From an uncultured Bacilli bacterium (GTDB lineage: Bacteria; Bacillota_I; Bacilli_A; RFN20; CAG-826), in the NCBI GenBank assembly GCA_934133115.1, contig CAKPAV010000027.1:1-11245 (forward strand): a stretch of 11,245 bases of DNA, in the 5' to 3' direction. Shown here in pieces: positions 5,896-11,245 of this stretch (positions are counted from its first letter, which is position 1; every line of letters starts with the position of its first letter). A program made the translations under genes and the position numbers. The notes beneath the pieces are model-generated. The model made no database searches. It worked only from the letters and a program-made list of their open reading frames with translations, and was not told the origin of the DNA.

Positions 5896-8016
5896 CTATA
5901 TCCTTTTTTTGTTTTTGTAGACCATATATCCAATTAATCCACCACTAATAAGAATAGAAATTGCAAAAGTTAACCATCCGCCAAGAACCCTTCCATTAAT
6001 ATTACGTACATCAACACCGCCACTTGGATTATCTGGTATGATTGGAGTATTTGGTTTGTTTTTTCCTTCTTTTGCTACAACAACATTTCTTTTTCTAGTT
6101 GTTTCATTATTCGCTTCATCTTTAACAGTGATAACTATGGTATAAGTTCCAGTTTTTGTAGGTTTAAATTTATTGTTCGTAGATGTAATATTTTCTTGTT
6201 TACTTGTACCAAATTCAAAATATACTTTTATTGATATAGATAATTTTTCTTTTTCCGTTATATCATCTCCATATTCAAAAGCAAATTCAAGATCCTCATA
6301 TGTTTCAAATACATTACTAGTAAAATATATAATACCGATTGTTGGTGATTTAACATCAATATTATCAACACGAATAATACAACTTGTCGGTACTTCTAGA
6401 TGAATACAATCTATATTAAATGAAGAACCACTAATATTAGTTAAAATAATTTTATTGACGCCTTTATTAATGCTTGCATTGGAAATTGTTAATTCTTCCC
6501 AGTTATACCATTTATCATTGCCAGGGTAACTTGGGAATAATGATTGATCAAAATTAGCTTCTACATCATTAATTTTAAATGATAAAACATTATTAATATT
6601 GCCGCCATTAAAAGCAGAAGCCACCCAAAGAGATAACTTAAACGAAGATACATCAACATTACTTTTAAAAGTCCAAGTAATGCTGTTATTTACAGTTCCA
6701 AAGTTACCAACGCACTTTCCTCCACTTGTCTCATGAACACTTGGATTAGATGATTGACGTTCAAGTATCATACCATCCACACCTAGAGCATCACTACTAG
6801 TTCCTTTAATAATTGCGCTTTCTGCTTCTAAAGTAATTGGTCCACCTTTACCACCAACACCATGATCAACATTGGTATAAGAAAAATTAGTGTTTTCCGA
6901 AGTTTCTATAATAATATAATCAATATTAACTGAATATCCATTAAATGATTCTAATTCAAATGTATTAGTGCCTTTATTTAATTTAATAGATGGTGTTGAT
7001 ATTTCAACGAAACTATACCAACCATTAAAAGCTCCCCATGTTCCGGCACTAGTAATATCAATTCCATATACATCTGGATAACGATTAAATGGTGCAGCAC
7101 CGCCTGAACCGCCATTAATTCTTGGAATAATGGTATTAGCGTATTCTACTCCTTCATTACTACCAGCAACAGCAATTTTGATAGTAGCACTATTAACTTC
7201 ATTGCTACTTTCAAATTTAAATGTAACGATATTATCGCCTTCATTACCCCAGTTAGCAATACACCCGCCATTAGAACATTCATCATCTTCTTCTAAAAAT
7301 GATGGGGAACCATTACCAATAGTTCCTTCAATTTTGGTTGCATATTCGGCTTCGATTTTTATGCTACTTGCATAGCTTGTTGACCCATCATTATCTAATG
7401 TTCCTAATGGTTCCCCGTCTACAAAACTATTAACGGTAGTGGAAGAATCAAACTCTAATTCTAGGCAATCAATATTCCAATTTATATTGCTATTATTTTT
7501 AATTGTTAATTCGTTATTACCTTTTGGAAAACTTAAAGTCGCTTCTGTTCCAACGAAATAAAACATATAGTTTCCAATAGTATTGACGCTACTATTTTTC
7601 CAAATTGCATTGACACCATTAACGCTTATTGATAAGTTACTTGTCTTTAAATCAGTTGATTTAGCACCGACCCATAAACGAATATTAGTATCTTTTTGTT
7701 CTTTATTAAGATTAAATTTCCAAGTAATAGTATTGCCGATTACTCCCCAATTTCTTACTACTTTTCCGTTACTAGTAGGATGACTAGCATTATTTGAAGT
7801 TGCTTCAGCAACAAATCCATCAGTAGAGCCTGATGAAGAATTAGTTCCTTTAATAATACCTTCTTCAGCTTCAAATAAATAAGAACCACATTCACAATGT
7901 TTATTAATATAATTATGTGTATGAGTTTCGGCTAAAACGGAAGTAACAAAATTACTATTTCCTAAAACTGGAATAAAAGCTAATAAAAAACTAATTATTT
8001 TCGCTTTATTTTTCAT
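5896..8016 (-). CDS. Surface protein with three CBM6/35-like modules, C-terminal anchor
   Basis: This 706-aa protein has a Sec signal peptide ending near VLA (27-29), then a short His/Cys segment (HTHNYINKHCECG, 32-44). Three beta-sandwich modules of the CBM6/CBM35 type follow at about 47-188, 218-372 and 395-542. Each opens with an 'E-A-E' strand (FEAEEG, IEAEYA, LEAESA), whose acidic residues bind calcium in this fold, and closes with 'N-I-D-x-[IL]' (NIDCLELE, NIDYIII, NIDCIHLE). An Ig-like domain (about 545-648, with TGTYTIVITVKDEANN) leads through a Pro-rich linker to a transmembrane helix (about 678-700) and the basic tail KNKKRI. There is no LPxTG, so it is membrane-held and not sortase-linked. 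It contains no catalytic domain and probably presents glycan to the GH3 enzyme. AAAGGAG lies 5 bases before the ATG. The TAG stop overlaps the GH3 Shine-Dalgarno. The modules are divergent from each other, unlike the paralogous pair in the upstream lipoprotein. Confidence 0.82.
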   Translation of the reverse strand: MKNKAKIISFLLAFIPVLGNSNFVTSVLAETHTHNYINKHCECGSYLFEAEEGIIKGTNSSSGSTDGFVAEATSNNASHPTSNGKVVRNWGVIGNTITWKFNLNKEQKDTNIRLWVGAKSTDLKTSNLSISVNGVNAIWKNSSVNTIGNYMFYFVGTEATLSFPKGNNELTIKNNSNINWNIDCLELEFDSSTTVNSFVDGEPLGTLDNDGSTSYASSIKIEAEYATKIEGTIGNGSPSFLEEDDECSNGGCIANWGNEGDNIVTFKFESSNEVNSATIKIAVAGSNEGVEYANTIIPRINGGSGGAAPFNRYPDVYGIDITSAGTWGAFNGWYSFVEISTPSIKLNKGTNTFELESFNGYSVNIDYIIIETSENTNFSYTNVDHGVGGKGGPITLEAESAIIKGTSSDALGVDGMILERQSSNPSVHETSGGKCVGNFGTVNNSITWTFKSNVDVSSFKLSLWVASAFNGGNINNVLSFKINDVEANFDQSLFPSYPGNDKWYNWEELTISNASINKGVNKIILTNISGSSFNIDCIHLEVPTSCIIRVDNIDVKSPTIGIIYFTSNVFETYEDLEFAFEYGDDITEKEKLSISIKVYFEFGTSKQENITSTNNKFKPTKTGTYTIVITVKDEANNETTRKRNVVVAKEGKNKPNTPIIPDNPSGGVDVRNINGRVLGGWLTFAISILISGGLIGYMVYKNKKRI

Positions 8017-8039
8017 ATTTGCTCCTTTAGATAAGATTA

Positions 8040-8064
8040 CGCCCTTATTTTTTAGATAAGGGCG
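8040..8064 (-). other. Intercistronic hairpin without a T-tract
   Basis: CGCCCTTAT (8040-8048) pairs perfectly with ATAAGGGCG (8056-8064) around a 7-base loop. It lies in the 63-base gap between the two CBM genes. On the minus strand the stem is followed by TAATCTTATC, which lacks the T-run of an intrinsic terminator. It may protect the 3' end of the first cistron or mark a processing site, giving more of the first lipoprotein than of the downstream proteins. A weak, leaky terminator is the alternative. Confidence 0.6.
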
Positions 8065-8079
8065 CTAAAAACTAATTTG

Positions 8080-10326
8080 TTATGCGGCAATAATTAAATC
8101 AAAATAATCAAGGTTTGTTGCAGAGCCCCAAGGGCAAGCAATCTTAATAGTATTTTTTCCTTTATTAAGAGTGAATGAAGTAGTCGCTACTTCTTGATAA
8201 TCACTCCAACCAGTAACAGCACCATAATTACCAATATGCGTACCATTTACATGTACCTCAATAGCGCCATTATCGCTACCATTTAAACCACAAGCGACAT
8301 TAGCGTTCAATACTACTGTTACTTCATCTTTTAAGAAAATTTCAAATTCAATATAATCAGGATAGCCAAAATCTCCTACTGTACCATCAGCGTTTATTGT
8401 AGCACCACTATTGGTAGTACAATTTTCTGCTTCTAAGCGCATTTTACCTTCATTAAAAGCATTAACTTTAATGATATCAAAGTAATCTAAATTTGTGTAA
8501 GATCCGTAAGGTGCTTGTAAAATAATTGTATTTTCGCCTTTATTTAAAGTGAAAATTGCGCTTTCAACAGTTGCCCAATCATGCCAATCAGTTTTGGTTC
8601 CATAGTTACCAATTTTTGTGCCATTTACATGTAATTCAACTGCACCATTATCATTTCCGTTAATACCACAAGCGACACGTAAGTTTAAATATACAGTTGT
8701 TGCTTCTTTTAAAGTAACTTTATAAGTAACTTTTCTTTGTGAATTAAAATCACCAACTAATTTTCCGCCTGATAATTCTTCGGTTTCATTAGCATTACCA
8801 ATAGTAATTCCACTATCAGCAGAATCATAATTTTCACATTCAATTCTTGCAACACCATCGACAAATGCTAAGCTATGACCAGGACATTTATCAGCACAAG
8901 CAGCATCAGTGCAACTTAAATCTGTACATTTTCCGCATTCATCACAAATATGATCACATACGTGTATTAAAGATAGAGTTGCTCCTTCTTTTATCTCTAA
9001 AACTAAATTATCAATATTCCAAGAATTATCACCATTATTAACTAATTTAATAGTGTTCATTCCTTCAATTAAGTTAATTGTAGTAGTAATAGGATTCCAG
9101 TAATACCATTTATTTTCACTAAATCCTTTTCCTAATACTTTATTTTCATTCCAGGCAGAAGCATCACCATTTACTAATAAAGATAGGCCTGATGAATCTT
9201 GGTCACTACCAGCACAGCACCATAATGTTACTTTGACATTTTCTAATGCTTCACCACTATTTACATACCAAGTAATACTATTATCTTTTTTCGCCCAGTT
9301 GAATACTACCTTTCCGCCACTAGTAGGGTGATCAGGATTATCAGAGTTTCGTTCTCCAATAAAGGCATCATCAGCCCCACTACCAGTCATAGTACCAGCG
9401 ATTTTACCATTTTCGGCTTCTAATATAAAATCGTTGGTTTTAACATGTCCTAAACATTTATCTTTGCAAACATCATCTGTACATTCTAAATCGGTACATT
9501 TACCACATTCAGGGCAAACATGTTCACATTTATGGACAGGTTTAACATATTTTTCTAATGTTAATGAGTCTAAATTCCATGATTCTCCAGATTCATTAGA
9601 CAAAACAACTTTATTTATTCCTTTTGTTAATTCGACATCAACAGTAATAGGATTCCAGTAATACCATTTATTTTCACTAAATCCTTTACCTAATACAACA
9701 TCTTCTTTCCAATTATAAGCTTGCTCATTAACTTTTAATCCTAATCCTGTGGCGCTTTGATTTTGTCCAGCACAACACCATAAAGTGATTTTAGTTTTCA
9801 TAGCTTCTTTTAATTTAAAGTTCCATGTAACAGTATTACCTTTAGCCGCCCAGTTAAATACTACTTTTCCGCCGCTTGTAGGATGGGCATCATTATTAGA
9901 GTCTCTTGCTCCAATAAATGCATCATCCGCGGCAGTACCAGTCATTATTCCTTCAATAATACCATTTTCGGCTTCTAATATTGTTGCAGTTTCACTAATA
10001 GTATGCCCTAAACATTTATCTTTGCATTTATCATCAGTACAACTATCATCCATACATTTGTTATCAAGAACACAAATATGTGTGCATTTATGCTCTGGAA
10101 CCAATGAAGTGCTTGCACTTTCCGATGGCTTTTCTGATGTTGATGGTTTAGGTGTTTCCGAAGTTGATGGCTTCGTTGAAGTTGAAACACTCGGAACAAG
10201 ACTTGGAGATGTTGAATTACCTTTACTTGTTGACTGAGAAGTTTGGTTGTTACAACCAGCAATGCCAAGTGCCATTAAAGTCATCAAACTAGCAAATAGC
10301 ATTTTCGAATTTTTCTTTTTTATCAT
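8080..10326 (-). CDS. Lipoprotein with three Cys/His-rich repeats and four CBM6/35-like modules
   Basis: This 748-aa protein has a lipoprotein signal (lipobox GIAGC, Cys25) and a Ser/Thr/Pro linker (about 26-76). Three 30-residue Cys/His repeats lie at 79-108, 265-294 and 455-484, with the plan H-x-C-x-H-x-C-x2-C-x2-C-x4-C-x4-C-x3-C-x2-H. Each precedes a carbohydrate-binding beta-sandwich: A 116-258, B 301-444, C 493-619; a fourth (D, 629-746) follows C directly. Modules open with EAEN or ECEN and close with 'N-[LI]-D' (WNLDSL, WNIDNL, TNLDYFDI, TNLDYFDL), as in CBM6/CBM35. A and B are close paralogues sharing LGKGFSENKWYYWNPIT; C and D form a second pair sharing 'DNGA-[VI]-E-[LV]-HVNGT'. Repeat 1 lacks the third Cys (Asp88). 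The repeats may bind metal or form disulfides. No catalytic domain is visible, so it is a glycan-binding scaffold. It is first in the operon, with the SD AAAGGAAA 7 bases before the ATG. Confidence 0.85.
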   Translation of the reverse strand: MIKKKNSKMLFASLMTLMALGIAGCNNQTSQSTSKGNSTSPSLVPSVSTSTKPSTSETPKPSTSEKPSESASTSLVPEHKCTHICVLDNKCMDDSCTDDKCKDKCLGHTISETATILEAENGIIEGIMTGTAADDAFIGARDSNNDAHPTSGGKVVFNWAAKGNTVTWNFKLKEAMKTKITLWCCAGQNQSATGLGLKVNEQAYNWKEDVVLGKGFSENKWYYWNPITVDVELTKGINKVVLSNESGESWNLDSLTLEKYVKPVHKCEHVCPECGKCTDLECTDDVCKDKCLGHVKTNDFILEAENGKIAGTMTGSGADDAFIGERNSDNPDHPTSGGKVVFNWAKKDNSITWYVNSGEALENVKVTLWCCAGSDQDSSGLSLLVNGDASAWNENKVLGKGFSENKWYYWNPITTTINLIEGMNTIKLVNNGDNSWNIDNLVLEIKEGATLSLIHVCDHICDECGKCTDLSCTDAACADKCPGHSLAFVDGVARIECENYDSADSGITIGNANETEELSGGKLVGDFNSQRKVTYKVTLKEATTVYLNLRVACGINGNDNGAVELHVNGTKIGNYGTKTDWHDWATVESAIFTLNKGENTIILQAPYGSYTNLDYFDIIKVNAFNEGKMRLEAENCTTNSGATINADGTVGDFGYPDYIEFEIFLKDEVTVVLNANVACGLNGSDNGAIEVHVNGTHIGNYGAVTGWSDYQEVATTSFTLNKGKNTIKIACPWGSATNLDYFDLIIAA
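8965..9534 (-). repeat. Tandem module copy 2 (Cys repeat plus CBM B)
   Basis: This is the second Cys/His-repeat plus CBM unit (residues 265-454), aligned end to end with copy 1. The stretch 9085-9138 is near-identical to 9643-9696 and encodes the loop with KWYYWNPIT, rich in aromatic residues, which may be ligand-facing. A third, more distant unit starts at residue 455. Confidence 0.75.
9535..10092 (-). repeat. Tandem module copy 1 (Cys repeat plus CBM A)
   Basis: This 558-bp unit encodes residues 79-264 of the lipoprotein: one Cys/His repeat plus CBM A. It is repeated at the next module with the same 558-bp offset. Positions 9643-9696 match 9085-9138 at 53 of 54 bases, far more than the rest of the unit, where the copies have clearly diverged. 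Confidence 0.75.
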
Positions 10327-10341
10327 ATAATTTCCTTTCCA

Positions 10342-10384
10342 TGTAATTGTTACCGCTTACATTAATATGTAAAAAACAATTACA
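10342..10384 (-). promoter_or_regulatory. Long hairpin at the predicted mRNA 5' end
   Basis: TGTAATTGTT (10342-10351) and AACAATTACA (10375-10384) form a perfect 10-bp outer stem. Inside it, TTACAT (10357-10362) pairs with ATGTAA (10367-10372) around a 4-base loop. With transcription predicted to begin near 10383, this would be the very first structure of the operon mRNA. Such 5'-terminal stems stabilise mRNA in Firmicutes (known for aprE-type leaders). It overlaps the cre site. Confidence 0.55.
10348..10361 (-). promoter_or_regulatory. cre site (CcpA-type) in the leader
   Basis: On the minus strand ATGTAAGCGGTAACAA, including one flanking base each side, fits the B. subtilis cre consensus WTGNNARCGNWWWCAW at every position. 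It lies about 25-35 bases after the predicted start site, a position where CcpA binding acts as a roadblock. Binding by another LacI-family repressor is possible. Confidence 0.65.
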
Positions 10385-10389
10385 AGAAT

Positions 10390-10419
10390 ATGATACCCCC
10401 ACGTGTTGAGATTTGTCAA
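10390..10419 (-). promoter_or_regulatory. Sigma-A promoter of the surface operon
   Basis: On the minus strand a perfect -35 TTGACA (10419-10414) and -10 TATCAT (10395-10390, 5 of 6) are 18 bp apart. The predicted start is near 10383, giving a leader of about 57 bases. It is placed downstream of the engB terminator, so the operon is transcribed independently of lon-engB. Confidence 0.75.
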
Positions 10420-10459
10420 TAAAAAATGTAAGCCGTTTCATTATTAAATATTGACAAAT
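10411..10459. promoter_or_regulatory. cre-like site framed by a 10-bp inverted repeat
   Basis: ATTTGTCAAT (10411-10420) and ATTGACAAAT (10450-10459) are perfect inverted repeats. Between them, nearly centred, is TGTAAGCCGTTTCA (10427-10440), a cre-like site with one mismatch to consensus (plus strand). The left arm contains the -35 box of the surface-operon promoter. This site and the leader cre are about 79 bp apart centre to centre, close to a whole number of helical turns, so cooperative binding is conceivable. Confidence 0.5.
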
Positions 10460-10463
10460 TCTA

Positions 10464-10497
10464 CAAAAGAAACTCGAGCAAATTTTCACTCGAGTTT
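10464..10497 (-). terminator. Terminator of lon-engB
   Basis: AAACTCGAG (10470-10478) pairs with CTCGAGTTT (10489-10497) around a 10-base loop. On the minus strand the stem ends in TTTCTTTTG. It lies 16 bases after the engB stop. Confidence 0.8.
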
Positions 10498-10512
10498 TGT
10501 TAATAATATTAA

Positions 10513-11100
10513 TTATTTTATAGCATTAGCAATATATTTTTGTAGACTTTCAATTGATTTTTTATCATTAATTGAAGTAAAAAGAATATTACTTTTATCA
10601 ACATGACTTAAAGAAGTATTAATTTCTTTAATGGCCTTAGCTTTTTCACTTTGATTTAGTTTATCGCATTTAGTAAGAACGATAACATAAGGAATATGAT
10701 CAGCATTAAATAAATTAAACAAATCCATTTCTTCTTCTCTTACTTCGCGACGCGAATCAATTAAGAAAACCACTAAAGCAAGTTCATTGTTATCACTAAA
10801 ATAATCTTCCATCATTTTAGCAAAGTTTTCATCATGTTGATGACCAGCTTTAGAATATCCATATCCTGGTGCATCTACTAGGTAACAAGTATCTTTAATT
10901 TCAAAGTAATTAAGTAATCTAGTATGTCCAGGTTTAGAAGATGTAAAGCATAAAGACTTATTATCCACTAAAGCATTGATTAAAGAAGACTTACCAACAT
11001 TAGAACGTCCAACAAATAGCACTTCTTTAAGTTTCTTTTCTGGTCGATCTAATTTAGAAGTTGCACTTTTAATGAATTTAGCACCGCGAAAATTAAGCAT
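10513..11100 (-). CDS. engB: Ribosome biogenesis GTPase EngB/YsxC (YihA)
   Basis: This 195-aa GTPase, the usual length for the family, is needed for late assembly of the 50S ribosomal subunit in B. subtilis. The GTP-binding motifs are intact: G1 GRSNVGKS (31-38), G2 Thr60 in KPGHTR, G3 DAPG (76-79) followed by YGYSKAG, G4 TKCD (143-146) and G5 near TSIN (175-178). The start is fixed by AGGAG (11110-11106), which lies inside the lon coding end. The ATG overlaps the lon stop codon by 8 bases, so the two genes are translated as a coupled pair. The lon-ysxC order is the standard Bacillus arrangement and marks the stable chromosome backbone next to the accessory surface operon. Cytosolic, with no signal peptide or membrane segment. 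Confidence 0.96.
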   Translation of the reverse strand: MLNFRGAKFIKSATSKLDRPEKKLKEVLFVGRSNVGKSSLINALVDNKSLCFTSSKPGHTRLLNYFEIKDTCYLVDAPGYGYSKAGHQHDENFAKMMEDYFSDNNELALVVFLIDSRREVREEEMDLFNLFNADHIPYVIVLTKCDKLNQSEKAKAIKEINTSLSHVDKSNILFTSINDKKSIESLQKYIANAIK

Positions 11101-11245
11101 TTTGGCTCCTAAATGCTACTTTAAGAGCATCATCGACACAAGTCATATAAATAATCTCTAAGCCATTTTTAACTTCATCTGGAAGTTCTTCAACATTAGG
11201 TTTATTATCAACTGGAACAATGATAGTTTTAATACCGCTACGAAG
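11093..11245 (-). CDS. lon: Lon protease, C-terminal end (partial)
   Basis: Only the last 50 codons are in the window; the gene enters from the right edge. The visible sequence RSGIKTIIVPVDNKPNVEEL, then P-D-E-V-K-N-G-L-E-I-I-Y, is the conserved tail of the Lon proteolytic domain, where the 'GIKTVLIP-x-x-N' strand follows the catalytic Lys (off the window). The C-terminus ends shortly after the last helix. It stops at TAA 11095-11093 inside the start of engB (8-base overlap). Lon is an ATP-dependent cytosolic serine protease. The ATPase domain and catalytic residues are not visible, so intactness cannot be judged. Confidence 0.93.
   Translation of the reverse strand, partial: LRSGIKTIIVPVDNKPNVEELPDEVKNGLEIIYMTCVDDALKVAFRSQNA

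Noticed and set aside
8040..8064. Rho-independent terminator between the CBM genes
   Set aside because: The stem is good but no T-run follows on either strand, so it is listed as an intercistronic hairpin.
8965..10092. Mobile element or CRISPR as the source of the repeats
   Set aside because: The repeats are in-frame protein modules of 558 bp in one gene; there are no short spaced repeats, inverted ends or transposase.
9785..10237. 150-codon open frame on the plus strand
   Set aside because: It lies antisense to the lipoprotein gene, in a Ser/Thr-rich and repeated region that readily gives open frames, and no good SD or domain is visible.
10451..10456. Plus-strand TTGACA as a divergent promoter
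   Set aside because: No -10 box lies 16-18 bp downstream, where the engB terminator stem is found, and no plus-strand gene follows.
1..11245. Mycoplasma-type genetic code (TGA as Trp)
   Set aside because: Trp codons in the long genes are TGG, the long frames contain no in-frame TGA, and the HMA gene ends in TGA at a family-appropriate length.

Overview
The window is AT-rich DNA with strong AAGGAG/AGGTG-type ribosome binding sites and hairpin terminators followed by T-rich tails. Its secreted proteins have signal peptides, lipoboxes or single membrane anchors and no outer-membrane partner. This points to a low-GC Gram-positive relative (Bacilli/Erysipelotrichia/Mollicutes-type), plausibly a gut or other glycan-feeding anaerobe. 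Tryptophan is encoded by TGG, and one gene ends in TGA, so the standard bacterial code is used and not the Mycoplasma code. The species cannot be named from the sequence.

Layout from left to right. (1) 1-434, minus: 5' part of a gene resembling the N-terminal SPOCS-type domain of SpoVID; it runs off the left edge. (2) 493-849, plus: a complete small transcription unit with promoter, palindromic operator candidate, a 75-aa CxxC heavy-metal-binding (HMA) protein and a terminator. (3) 923-1311, plus: two tiny cytosolic proteins in tandem (DUF4177-like and DUF6440-like). (4) 1317-1787, minus: a TerB-like cytosolic protein converging on them. (5) 1855-10495, minus: a large four-gene surface operon. 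(6) 10470-11245, minus: the housekeeping pair lon (3' end) and engB/ysxC, with their own terminator.

The surface operon is the main content. In transcription order it encodes: a lipoprotein with three Cys/His-rich repeats and four CBM6/CBM35-like carbohydrate-binding modules; a signal-peptide protein with three CBM6/35-like modules, an Ig-like domain and a C-terminal membrane anchor; a 993-aa glycoside hydrolase family 3 enzyme in circularly permuted order (sandwich and FnIII first, catalytic barrel last), anchored by two N-terminal membrane segments; and a lipoprotein endonuclease/exonuclease/phosphatase-family (EEP) hydrolase. All four products are predicted to sit on the outer face of the membrane. 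The reading I favour is a surface glycan capture-and-cleavage machine: seven binding modules on two scaffolds hold a polysaccharide or glycoconjugate, the GH3 enzyme removes terminal sugars, and the EEP enzyme may remove a phosphate or phosphodiester. No transporter or local regulator gene lies in the window. The upstream region has a good sigma-A promoter, one perfect cre (CcpA) site, one near-perfect cre-like site and a long hairpin at the predicted mRNA 5' end, which suggests control by carbon source.

No gap between genes exceeds 190 bases; the gaps hold the terminators, promoters and hairpins listed. I see no tRNA, rRNA, insertion sequence or CRISPR array.
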